Below, piece by piece: positions 6,130 to 14,900 of a stretch of 15,745 nucleotides of DNA. Source of the stretch: an uncultured Oxalobacteraceae bacterium (GTDB lineage Bacteria > Pseudomonadota > Gammaproteobacteria > Burkholderiales > Burkholderiaceae); NCBI GenBank assembly GCA_946478765.1, contig CAMLDH010000062.1, positions 1-15,745 of the forward strand, given 5' to 3'. The notes below the pieces were generated by a model that saw nothing but the letters and a program-made list of their open reading frames with translations, had not been told where the DNA came from and searched no databases. The translations under genes and the position numbers were made by a program. Numbering within the stretch: the first letter of the stretch is position 1; each line of letters starts with the position of its first letter.

Positions 6130-6915
6130 ATGGCCCAGCCCGAAGAATGCCTTTAACTTCCCACCCCATCGTCGTTCGTAAAATGGCTTAATCTCATTCA
6201 AGAAGTATTCGCTCAATCCTTTTTCTCCCGGAATGACACGGATCAGGTCTACTGGTTCACCTGCATGTGATGTATCGCCTGCTACAGCGCCCACTTCTCG
6301 AATGACCTGCGCAATATCACCGTCTGCTTCTATCCCAATTACAAGATGTGGCTTCTCGTCGTGTGACGGGTCTTGCATTAGCACGAGGTATGCAGCCTTC
6401 ACGTTGTTTCGCGTTGCTAGGAACGTGGTCAAGGCATCGACCATTCTGCTTGGATAGTCCTTGGGTTGTCCCAAGAATACCTGTGTCGCCTTTGTCGTAA
6501 CTCTTTGCTCAGGCAAGCGATTAACACCATTTGAAACCAATGCCTCAATTTCATCTGGGAAAAATTCTTTTCCGTAATCAGACTTCGGATTCAATACGAG
6601 TGCCGCACCTTTTGTGATTTCAAATAGCGATCGCGCAGGAAGCGCCATGTAATTATTCTCGGCATCAATCGCGCGCTGAAGCGCAGTCAATGAGCTAAAG
6701 AATGGAATAACAGGGGCACCGTCGTTCCGTACCCAGTTTTGAATAGATATTTTCTCGCCTGCCTCGATTGTCCTTGAGCTTGATGAAGGATTATCGGATT
6801 GACTAAGGATATACACAGTGGAATCCAACAGTGCTTTGTAGAAGTCAGGGCGGTGCGCGGGTTCGCCGGCAGCAAGCCGCAGCGTTTGCTCTAAGTGATT
6901 TTCTTCAACTTGCAT
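6124..6915 (-). CDS. SseB-family protein (cassette gene)
   Basis: A 263-residue protein with the two-part layout of SseB (enhanced serine sensitivity) proteins: an N-terminal SseB domain (roughly residues 5-125, including FYKALLDSTVYIL and the later YMALPARSLFEI and GAALVLNPKSDYGKEF) and a C-terminal SseB_C domain (about 135-260, with YLVLMQDPS and IGIEADGDIAQVIREVG). The molecular role of this family is not settled; relatives occur beside secretion-system and accessory genes. The frame extends to an ATG at 6936, but that codon lies inside the R' box of the preceding attC. ATG 6915 has AAGAGG eight bases upstream and is used here. No signal peptide is visible, so it is probably cytosolic. TAA falls within the R'' box of its attC. 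Confidence 0.85.
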   Translation of the reverse strand: MQVEENHLEQTLRLAAGEPAHRPDFYKALLDSTVYILSQSDNPSSSSRTIEAGEKISIQNWVRNDGAPVIPFFSSLTALQRAIDAENNYMALPARSLFEITKGAALVLNPKSDYGKEFFPDEIEALVSNGVNRLPEQRVTTKATQVFLGQPKDYPSRMVDALTTFLATRNNVKAAYLVLMQDPSHDEKPHLVIGIEADGDIAQVIREVGAVAGDTSHAGEPVDLIRVIPGEKGLSEYFLNEIKPFYERRWGGKLKAFFGLGHA

Positions 6916-6932
6916 GGAGCGACCTCTTGAAT

Positions 6933-6992
6933 GCATAACGTTTGACTTAAGCGGCGTGCTGAAGGCACGTCCGCTTGAAGGAATGGTTAGGC
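6933..6992 (-). other. attC site (60 bp) of the DUF1232 cassette
   Basis: On the - strand R'' is GCCTAAC (6986-6992), one base after the DUF1232 stop, and R' is GTTATGC (6933-6939). Arms AAGCGG/CCGCTT enclose CGTGC-CTTCA-GCACG. The layout is textbook, and this is the best attC in the window. Confidence 0.95.
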
Positions 6993-6993
6993 C

Positions 6994-7320
6994 TCAGTCG
7001 AACCAGTCTGAAAGCTTCTTCTTCGCTTGCTCGCGCACGCCTTCGTCGATGTACATGGACACCATTCCAAACGCAGCGGCCAAAGCGCCAAGATCATCCA
7101 CATAGCCGATGACCGGCGTGACATCTGGAATGGCATCTATGGGCGAGATGAAGTAAACGAGCGCGCCGTAGATGACGGTCTTCGCCCAAGTCGGAGTATC
7201 CGGTCGCTGGGCCGCGTAGTAGAGCCAGAGTGCCTTCTCGATAACTTCGCGGCCGGCCTGCTTCGCGAAGCTCCTTACCTTCTCCCAGAAGCCAGAGTCA
7301 GAGTATTCGTCTGTTGTCAT
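6994..7320 (-). CDS. DUF1232/YkvA-family membrane protein (cassette gene)
   Basis: A 108-residue protein. The central segment TWAKTVIYGALVYFISPIDA followed by IPDVTPVIGYVDDLGALAAA is the DUF1232 (YkvA) signature: a hydrophobic hairpin with the invariant P-x-D-x-I-P-D core. The C-terminus is charged (REQAKKKLSDWF). The biochemical role of the family is unknown; members are small inner-membrane proteins widespread in bacteria. The start at 7320 has GAGGA nine bases upstream. TGA at 6994-6996 is one base from its attC R'' box. Upstream, instead of an attC directly before the gene, there are about 90 bases of unassigned sequence and then a repeat element (7409-7694), so the join to the aegerolysin cassette has been disturbed. 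Confidence 0.9.
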   Translation of the reverse strand: MTTDEYSDSGFWEKVRSFAKQAGREVIEKALWLYYAAQRPDTPTWAKTVIYGALVYFISPIDAIPDVTPVIGYVDDLGALAAAFGMVSMYIDEGVREQAKKKLSDWFD

Positions 7321-7408
7321 ATGCCATTCCTCGTTATGGATCGTAGTGCTACTGTGACTGTAATGCAGTGTGTGTACGCTGGTTCCAAAGCTAACCTAGG
7401 CGAGGGAA

Positions 7409-7694
7409 GGCCGTAAGACGTACTCAGTAGGGCGTCAATAGCGAAGCGTATTGCGCCGCATGTTCTCGTCATGCACCCACCTTTATCGTCGCCGGTCCAA
7501 TCCGATGGATAGCACTCGTTTTCCTTAAGCCGAAGGGAAGTCGAATAAGGCCAATCGAACACCCAATTCATGGTTTACCGGATTGTGATGGCTACCTTAT
7601 TGTTGGGCGTACATTGCTTGAGTTTCATGCGGCGCAATACGCTTCGCTATTGACGCCCTACCAAGCATGCTGCCGAGTGCGTCTTACCGTGTTA
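7409..7694. repeat. REP/MITE-like element, copy 4
   Basis: Left part GGCCGTAAGACG (about 7409), right part CGTCTTACCGTGTTA (ends 7694). Opposed palindromic cores at 7429-7461 and 7627-7659 match those of copies 1-3. 7546-7661 is a 116-bp direct repeat of 1270-1385 (4 mismatches). The interior between the cores differs from copies 2 and 3. Open frames here are short and carry the repeat translation, so I call no gene. Confidence 0.58.
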
Positions 7695-7717
7695 TTTGCG
7701 CCGCCTTCAAGCGCCAA

Positions 7718-7746
7718 GGACTGAGCATCAAAAACAAGCTCAGTCC
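7718..7746 (-). terminator. Hairpin downstream of the aegerolysin gene
   Basis: A perfect 9-bp inverted repeat, GGACTGAGC (7718-7726) and GCTCAGTCC (7738-7746), with an 11-base loop, lies about 90 bases past the aegerolysin stop. There is no T-run after it, so terminator function is uncertain; it may be a structural part of the repeat region. Confidence 0.35.
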
Positions 7747-7770
7747 CTTCGCCCTTTGTCGAAAACTCCT

Positions 7771-7840
7771 CATCAACGCATCGCGAACCGCCTATGCTGA
7801 ACTTCAGCAATTTCGGGCGGCTGCGTAACATCAGTTATGC
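7771..7840 (-). other. Probable degenerate attC site (70 bp) of the aegerolysin cassette
   Basis: On the - strand R'' is GCATAAC (7834-7840) and contains the aegerolysin stop codon, the same arrangement as in the sseB cassette. Arms CCGCC/GGCGG flank a palindromic centre GCTGAA-G-TTCAGC. The R' position reads GTTGATG (7771-7777), imperfect against GTTRRRY, so the site may be inactive. Confidence 0.6.
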
Positions 7841-8275
7841 GGAGATCTTCGTGGTCTGAATAGTAACCGTCCCCAACGCTCCCGAGTTTAGATTAGCTCC
7901 GGTTTGCGAGGTAAGGTAATGATTCAAAGGTGGCTGCGGGCCTGACGGTGACCAAGTCGATGAATTCGTTTTACTGCCCCAAGGGCAATCCCAGGAATAG
8001 GTACCCACCTGTGTCTCTCCATCGTAGAGTTCAAATGATCCTTCCGTACCTGACGCCGCATCTGATCGACCACAAGCATTAATAGAAAAGGACTCATTCT
8101 TTTTGATAACGTGCCCTTCGATCGCTTCAGGCTCGTATTCCTTATCCTTATTACCGCCTGCGACGCCAATTTGAGTTGAGTCGTAAAACTTTCCCCAGGA
8201 ATGAGCCACATTTTTCAATTTGACATCATAATTAGTGGCATATATCGTTATTGTTACCCATTGTGCGTATGCCAT
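7835..8275 (-). CDS. Aegerolysin-family protein (cassette gene)
   Basis: A 146-residue protein with no signal peptide. Family hallmarks are clear: the N-terminal MAYAQWV, SWGKFYD near residue 27, INACGRSDAASGTEGSF (residues 66-82), VGTYSWDCPWGSKTN (around 91-105) and a C-terminal TGANLNSGALGTVTIQ. Aegerolysins are small acidic beta-sandwich proteins. Fungal members bind ceramide-phosphoethanolamine or sphingomyelin-rich membranes and, with a MACPF partner, form pores; bacterial members (such as RahU of Pseudomonas) bind lipids or act on host cells. No MACPF-type partner gene is present in this window, so pore formation is not implied. AGGTGA six bases before the ATG is a good ribosome-binding site. 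The stop lies inside an R'' box, and an R' box is 74 bases upstream of the start, which makes it a cassette gene. Confidence 0.93.
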   Translation of the reverse strand: MAYAQWVTITIYATNYDVKLKNVAHSWGKFYDSTQIGVAGGNKDKEYEPEAIEGHVIKKNESFSINACGRSDAASGTEGSFELYDGETQVGTYSWDCPWGSKTNSSTWSPSGPQPPLNHYLTSQTGANLNSGALGTVTIQTTKISA

Positions 8276-8308
8276 TGTTCACCTTTATGTTTGGTCCTCA
8301 GGTTGAAG

Positions 8309-8342
8309 TTAAGATGATCTAGAGGACGGTCAACCATCTTAA
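8309..8342. promoter_or_regulatory. Inverted repeat upstream of the aegerolysin gene
   Basis: TTAAGATG (8309-8316) and CATCTTAA (8335-8342) form a perfect 8-bp inverted repeat with an 18-base spacer, 34 bases upstream of the aegerolysin start. It could be an operator or part of a leader hairpin; I cannot assign a regulator. Confidence 0.35.
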
Positions 8343-8349
8343 TCATTAA

Positions 8350-8356
8350 GCCTAAC
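8350..8356 (-). other. Isolated R'-like box (GTTAGGC) at the head of the array
   Basis: GTTAGGC on the - strand is a perfect R' core. No convincing R'' partner lies within 100 bases (GTTGTCG at 8394-8400 on the + strand is poor). It could be the left-over half of an attC or attI site marking the array's promoter-proximal end. Confidence 0.4.
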
Positions 8357-8510
8357 GTGTGTAGACGACAGGGCGTGACGCATACCGTGGCAGGTTGTCG
8401 CATATTCCGCCAACGTCAATGATCCCCAAGCCTTATGCATATTGACTTCCAGCTATTAGTGGCATGTTCGCTTCAAGTATTGGAGCTTATGTACCGAGCA
8501 GCAATATGTC

Positions 8511-8540
8511 TACCCGGCAATTTTGCCGGGTACGTCTTTT
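8511..8540 (+). terminator. Hairpin with downstream T-run
   Basis: TACCCGGCAA (8511-8520) and TTGCCGGGTA (8523-8532) form a 10-bp perfect inverted repeat, followed on the + strand by CGTCTTTT. It has the shape of an intrinsic terminator. No + strand gene lies just upstream, so it may be left over from a lost gene. Confidence 0.5.
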
Positions 8541-8659
8541 CATCCGTTTTCATCGTTTGCGATATACAGTTGAGATGGGGGTACCGGGAATTACCGTTTT
8601 TCTGACTTGCTTGGCGAATCGAATGACCGGCAGCTCGGCAGGCGCTGCACTTTTCTTCA

Positions 8660-8796
8660 CTACGGTTTGGCTGCCGCCACACCGTCCTTCAATCCTCCGC
8701 TCAGCGCCCGATACAAATCAATCGCATTGGTCAATGTTCAGCGGCGCGGATATCGGGCCGGTTCGCCAGCAGGTCGGGCGGGAGTCCGGCCGGGAT
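8660..8796 (-). pseudogene. Internally deleted remnant of a NodT-family efflux outer-membrane protein gene
   Basis: On the - strand 8796-8734 reads IPAGLPPDLLANRPDIRAAE, the hallmark motif of NodT/OprM-type outer-membrane efflux channels. One codon later the frame shifts, and LTNAIDLYRALSGGLKDG and on to TAG at 8660-8662 reads as the C-terminal end of the same family (cf. the usual A-x-x-LYRALGGGW ending). The roughly 200 or more residues normally between these two motifs are missing. It is therefore a dead gene with a large deletion plus frameshift. It may once have belonged to an RND or MFS-type export operon, perhaps for the product of the neighbouring NRPS; that link is conjecture. Confidence 0.72.
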
Positions 8797-8979
8797 TCCA
8801 CGATTTTCGATGGCATGCCACACAGAATAAACACAATATGCAGGCAAATTTTCACGACTGCATCCATATGTAGTGTCTAAGTGATCACCTTTCGCATACA
8901 ATTGCACTCTTTTTTCTCTCACCGCAATTCCCGCTCGATTTTTGTGTTATGCAAGAGCGTTTTTATATATAAAGCCACC

Positions 8980-11900
8980 ATGTCGATTAAAGACAATCAT
9001 GTTGAAACGCTGTATGAAGTCGTCGCGAATAAAGAGGCGCAATATTCGATCTGGCCAGCGGATAAAGCAATTCCATCGGGTTGGGAAAAGGTTGGAAAAC
9101 AAGGCTTCAAAGAGCCGTGTCTGGCATATATAAAAGACGCTTGGACGGAGATGCGGACAGGTTCTTGTCCCGTCACTCTTTCCCACGGCATGGCGCGCCC
9201 TGAAGTGCTTCAGGAGCAGGCAAATACATACGCCGAGCAAAACCAAAAACAGCAATTAGTGGTTGCGTCAAGCTTTACTGCAGAGCCAATCGAAGAGGCT
9301 CTCATGTTCTGGATGACAAAACTCGGTATGCCTTCACGCATCCAGTTTGCGCCATATAACCAGGTTTTCCAGAGCTTGCTGGATCCGCAAAGCCAATTTG
9401 CGGTCAATCAGGGGGGCATCAATCTCATTCTGCTCCGGCTCGAAGACTGGATCCGCTATGCCGGCGACGATGCGACGGCGGAGGAGCATTTTCGCCTGTT
9501 GCACGGCAATGCCGAGGATCTGATTGCTGCCGTCGGTTCTGCGGTCAGGCAGACAAACATTCCGCTTTTCGTCTGCTTCTGCCCGCCTTCGCGTGCCTTT
9601 CAGGCGCGCCGGGAATATTGCTTGTACTGCGACGCGCTGCAAAGCCGGTTGATTCTGGAGCTTCGTGCAATTGTCGGTGTTTATCCTGTCGCTTCGCAGG
9701 AGCTGAACCGGCTTTATCCGGTCGCCGATGATGAAGATGACTATGCGAATGACGTGGGCCATATCCCTTATACGCAGGAAATGTATGCCGCGATAGCCAC
9801 GCTGCTCGCCCGCAACATCCTGGCTCTGCGAACACGTCCGTATAAAGTCATTGTTCTGGATTGCGACAACACCCTATGGCAGGGGATTTGCGGAGAGGTC
9901 GGGCCGCACGGCATCCGGGTGACGCCGGCGTATCAGGCTCTGCAGACTTTCATGCTTGCGCAGCACGATGCCGGAATGCTTCTTTGCCTGTGCAGCAAGA
10001 ACAGTGTCGAAGATGTGGCGCAGGTGTTTGAAGAGTGCCATGACATGCGTCTGCAACAAAAGCATATCATCGCCTCGCGTATCAACTGGCTGCCGAAGTC
10101 GGAGAATATCAAGTCACTTGCGAAAGAGCTGCAGCTTGGTCTGGATAGCTTCATTTTCATTGATGACAACCCGGTTGAGTGCGCCGAAGTACAGGCCAAT
10201 TGCCAAGGCGTGCTGGTGCTGCAATTACCCGAACAGTCTGAGCACATTCCTGTTTTCCTGGAGCATGTCTGGGCATTCGATCGCCTGGTTGTCACCGTCG
10301 ACGCGCAACAACGCACACTCCAGTATCGCCAGAATCAGCAGCGTGAAGCGACACGGACGAACGCTTCAAGCTTTGAGGCATTTCTCACATCGCTAGAATT
10401 GCAAGTCGATGTAATGCCGCTCCAGATGCATCAATTGGAACGCACCGCCGAGCTTACCCAGCGTACCAATCAATTTAATTTACGGCCGGCGCCCCGCCAT
10501 GCAGCCGACATTCAAACGCTTTGCGAAACACACCAATGTTTGGTCGTGGATGTCCATGACCGATTCGGTGCATATGGGTTAACCGGCGTGGTCGTGTACA
10601 GAGCGCAGGAAGATATTCTCAAGGTCGATACGTTCTTGTTAAGCTGCCGAATTCTCGGTCGTGGAGTAGAACACCAGGTATTGGCGCAGTTGGGCCGGAT
10701 TGCCCGGCAAGCCGGATGCCACACCCTTGAACTGCCTTACCTGGTGACCGGTAAAAATCAACCCATTCTGCATTTCCTCGAAACAGTTGCCGATAAATGC
10801 CCTGATGACGATATCGCGCCGCAGCGCTTCACAATTTCAACGCCGCGCGCTGTTCATGTCACAGTGTCCCAGTCTGCCGCCGGGGAGATGTCGACCGCGA
10901 AGCCTCGTTCTCAAGCCACCGCCAGCGCGACCGCTCTATCGAGACTGGCACTGATCAACGACATCGCGCACGAATTGCAGGGGCTGCCGGAAATCATGCA
11001 GTCCATCGCCTCTTCGAAGCCGCGTGCTGCCGTCTCCAGGAACGGTTATGCCGCACCGCGCACCCCTGCCGAACAGATGCTGGCCGACATATGGGCGAAG
11101 GTACTCGTCCTCGACAAGGTCGGTGTCCATGATAATTTCTTTGACCTGGGCGGTCATTCATTACTGGCCACGCGCGTGATTTCCCAAATACGCGCCGCAT
11201 GCCAGACCGATCTCTCACTGCACGCGTTGTTCGAATCGCCCACCATCGCAATGCTGGCGCCCAAGCTCGATCTTGCCTCGCAAGAGCACGCAGGACTGAT
11301 CCCGCCTGCTATCGTACCGGTCGCTCGTAACGGTACATTGCCGCTGTCTTTTGCGCAGCAACGCCTGTGGTTTCTCGACCAGCTCGAATCCGGCAGCGCG
11401 TTCTATAACATCCCTGCCGCCCTGCGGCTCGTCGGACACCTTGATGTGGCCGCGCTGAGATGCGCCTTTAATCAGGTCGTGCGCCGCCATGACGTACTGC
11501 GCACCACATTTGTCACTGTCGATGGCACGCCGATGCAAGTCATCGCGCCGCTGCTGGAGCTGTTTCTGCCGGTAACAGACCTGACCGGTTTGCCTCACGT
11601 CGAGCGCGATGCCAAGGTGCAATGGCTGATGCAAGACGAAGCGCAGATGCCGTTCGATCTATCGACAGGCCCCTTGATCCGCGCTGGCTTGATCCGCCTG
11701 CGGACAACGGAATACATCCTTGTCTTCACCATGCACCATATCGTCTACGATGGCTGGTCGATCGGCGTGCTGATGCAGGAAGTTGCGGCGCTGTACGCCG
11801 CCTATGTCCACGACCTGCCGTCACCATTGCCGGCGTTGCCCATTCAGTATGCTGATTTCGCTCATTGGCAGCGCCAGCGGTTGACCGGTGACGTGCTGGT

Positions 11901-14900
11901 GCAACAACTAAACTATTGGACCGGGCAACTGGCGGGTGCGCCAACCTTGCTGGCACTGCCGACCGACCGGCCACGCCCGTCGGTGCAACGTTATCGCGGT
12001 GCGGTGCTGCGTTTTACGGTGCCCGTGGAAACGACGACAGGTTTATATGCACTGGGCAAACAAGCGCAGACAACGCTGTTCATGACACTGACAGCGGCCT
12101 TCAATGTCCTGCTCTCCCGATATTCCGGGCAAACGGATATCTGTATCGGCACGCCGATTGCCAACCGCAACCGCGCGGAGATCGAATCCCTGATCGGCTT
12201 CTTCGTGAATACGCTGGTGCTGCGCACACTGGTCGATGCCAATGCGAGCTTTGATGCGCTCCTGCAGCAAGTGCGCGCCAACGCATTGGGCGCCTACGCA
12301 CATCAGGATGTACCGTTCGAGCAATTGGTCGATGCGCTTAAACCGGAACGCCATGTCAGCCATGCACCGCTGTTCCAAGTCATGCTGGCATTGCAGAATG
12401 CACCGATGGGCAATCTGGCATTGCCTGGCCTGACGCTGGAGCCGGTGGCTACCGAGAGTGCTACGGCCCGCTTCGATCTCACGCTGAATATCACGGAAGA
12501 CAAGGGGCAATTGCTGGGTGCATTCGAATACAACACCGATCTGTTCGATGCCGCCACCATCGAACGGATGGCCGGCCATTTCACGTGCTTGCTGGCCGCT
12601 GTCGGGATGAACCCTGCCAGCCGCATTGGGGATCTGCCGATGCTTAGCCCCGGCGAACGAACACAGTTGCTGGTCGATTGGAATGACACCGCCACCAACG
12701 ATCCTCAAGCGCAGATGCAGACGATTCATCAACTCTTTGAAGCACAGGCACAACAAACCCCGCATCATGTGGCAGTGGTGTTTGAAGGCGCGGAACTGAC
12801 CTATGGCGAATTGAATGCGAACGCCAACCGGCTGGCGCATCACCTGCGCGGCTTGGGTGTCGGAGCGGATACCTTGGTGGGCATTTGCGTAGAGCCTTCG
12901 CTGGAGATGATCGTTGGCCTGCTTGGCATTCTCAAAGCGGGAGGCGCTTATGTACCGCTCGATCCTGCGTATCCCAAAGAGCGCCTCGCGTATATGCTGG
13001 CCGATGCCACTCCGGCGTTGTTGCTGACGCAGCGGCATTTGCACGAAAGATTGCCAGCCAGCGGCATCAGCGATATAGCGACCCTCTATCTTGATGCGCA
13101 GTGGAATTTGCTTGCAGACAATCCCACCGACAATCCCGGCAACCATACCCGGCCGGACGATCTCGCTTATGTCATTTATACCTCGGGGTCGACGGGACAA
13201 CCGAAAGGCGTGCTATTAACCCATCATGGCTTATGCAACCTCGTACATGCGCAAATCACCGCGTTTGCCATTCAGCCTGCGAAGCGTATTTTGCAATTCG
13301 CATCGTTTAATTTCGATGCGTCCACTTCTGAAATTTTTATGGCGCTGTCGTCTGGCGCCACGCTCTGTTTAGCGCCACGCCATCGTTTAATGCCCGGCCT
13401 CGGTTTGGAGGAGACATTGCAACAGCTTGCGATCACCGCGGTAACGTTGCCTCCTGTGGCCTTGCATGCCTTATCCGCGGAAGTGCTCGCCGGACTGGAA
13501 ACTATTATTGTGGCGGGCGAAGCCTGCCCCAAATCACTAGTGGAGCAATGGGCTGGCAGTCACCGCTTCTTCAATGCCTATGGCCCCACCGAAGCAACAG
13601 TTTGCGCATCGATCCATCGTTGCCATCCCGATCGGGCAGGGAATCCCCCGATTGGACGCCCCATTGCCAACACCTGGATCTACCTTCTCGATACGCACCT
13701 CAACCCGGTGCCGGTCGGCGTTGCGGGCGAGTTGCACATTGCCGGCGCCGGCTTGGCACGCGGCTATCTGAACCGCCCTGATTTGACTGCCGACAAATTC
13801 ATCCCCAATCCGTTCGGCAGCCCTGGCGCCCGCATGTACAAATCCGGGGATCTGGCGCGTTATCTGCCCGATGGCAATATCGAGTACTTGGGCCGCATTG
13901 ATGATCAAGTCAAGATTCGCGGCTTTCGTATTGAGCTGGGTGAAATCCAAGCAGCGCTGACAATACTGCCCGACGTGCGCGACGTCATGGTGCTGGCCCG
14001 TGAAGATAATCCAGGCGACAAGCGTCTGGTTGCGTATCTCGTGCCGTGCGAAGGATCTGTGCAGGCAAGCGTGGCCGGGCTGCGTGCAGCCTTGTTAAAT
14101 TTTCTCCCGGATTACATGGTGCCGGCGCATTTCATCTTCCTCGATCGCTTTCCTCTGACACCGAACGGAAAAATCGATCGCAAGGCCTTGCCGGCGCCTG
14201 CCATGACGCACAGCGACATCGGTTATGTTGCGCCTCGCACCTCCACCGAAAAAATCCTTGCGGTTATCTGGGCCAAGATCCTCAAACTCGATAAGGTCGG
14301 CGTGGCGGATAATTTTTTTGCTTTGGGTGGCCATTCCCTGCTCTCTATTGAATTATTTCATTCAATGAAGAGGCAACTGAATATCACGTTTCCTTTAGCA
14401 ACGATTTTTACCGCGCCGACAGTAGCAGCATTGGCAGCAATAATTGATGCGGGACGACATTCGCAGTCTTTATTGGCGCCCCTGCAACAGGGCGGAGACG
14501 GTCAACCGGTATTTTGCGTTCATCCTGTGGGTGGGCAAATCTTTTTTTACCTGGAACTCGCTCGGCATCTCGGCAGCGAATTTCCTGTCTACGGCATCCA
14601 GTCTGCTGAAGTCGCCGGATGGCCGCACCAATTCGACACCATGGAAGCGATGGCATCGGCTTATTGCGCAACGATTAAAGCGAAACAGGCGAACGGGCCG
14701 TATCGTTTAATCGGCTGGTCGACGGGTGGACTCATCGCCATGGCAATTGCAGCGGATCTTGAAAAGCAGGGATGCGAAGTTGAATATATCGGCCTTCTCG
14801 ACTCCAAACCGATTCGGAATGACATTGAGGTGACAGAAGAGCAGACACTGTTCCGCGCGATGCTTGCCACGCTTTCCGCAATACGGGGTGCGCCAATTAC

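Larger units (their letters stand above)
1545..8356 (-). mobile_element. Integron cassette array without integrase (CALIN), rearranged
   Basis: Eight genes, all on the - strand, are separated by sites with the attC layout: an R'' box near the preceding stop codon, imperfect inverted arms, and an R' box GTTRRRY just before the next gene. Clear sites are at 6933-6992, 6073-6129 and 5256-5333; weaker ones at 7771-7840 and 2205-2266; a truncated one at 4438-4451. An unpaired GTTAGGC box at 8350-8356 lies upstream of the first gene. Gene-to-site spacing is cassette-like: two stop codons fall inside R'' (sseB and the aegerolysin), and starts lie within about 20 bases of R'. No tyrosine-recombinase (IntI) gene or convincing remnant is present on either strand. 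Repeat elements and a foreign methyltransferase fragment interrupt the array at 2938-4436 and 7409-7694. Confidence 0.8.

Noticed and set aside
7317..7571. - strand ORF of 84 codons covering repeat copy 4
   Set aside because: It translates the repeat core and intergenic sequence, and overlaps only the very start of the DUF1232 gene in another frame; it has no family features.
8464..8880. + strand ORF of 138 codons before the NRPS
   Set aside because: It is antisense to the recognisable NodT remnant and runs through the hairpin; its composition is not protein-like.
8381..8880. Possible integron integrase remnant upstream of the first cassette
   Set aside because: No tyrosine-recombinase motif or IntI-specific segment can be read in any frame; the only recognisable coding remains are of an efflux outer-membrane protein.
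8942..8973. Promoter TTGTGT - 16 bases - TATATA for the NRPS
   Set aside because: The -35 match is weak and the position would give an almost leaderless transcript; it is not strong enough to list as a feature.
12043..13200. 385-codon - strand ORF inside the NRPS
   Set aside because: It is antisense to the condensation and adenylation domains and results from the codon bias of the + strand gene.
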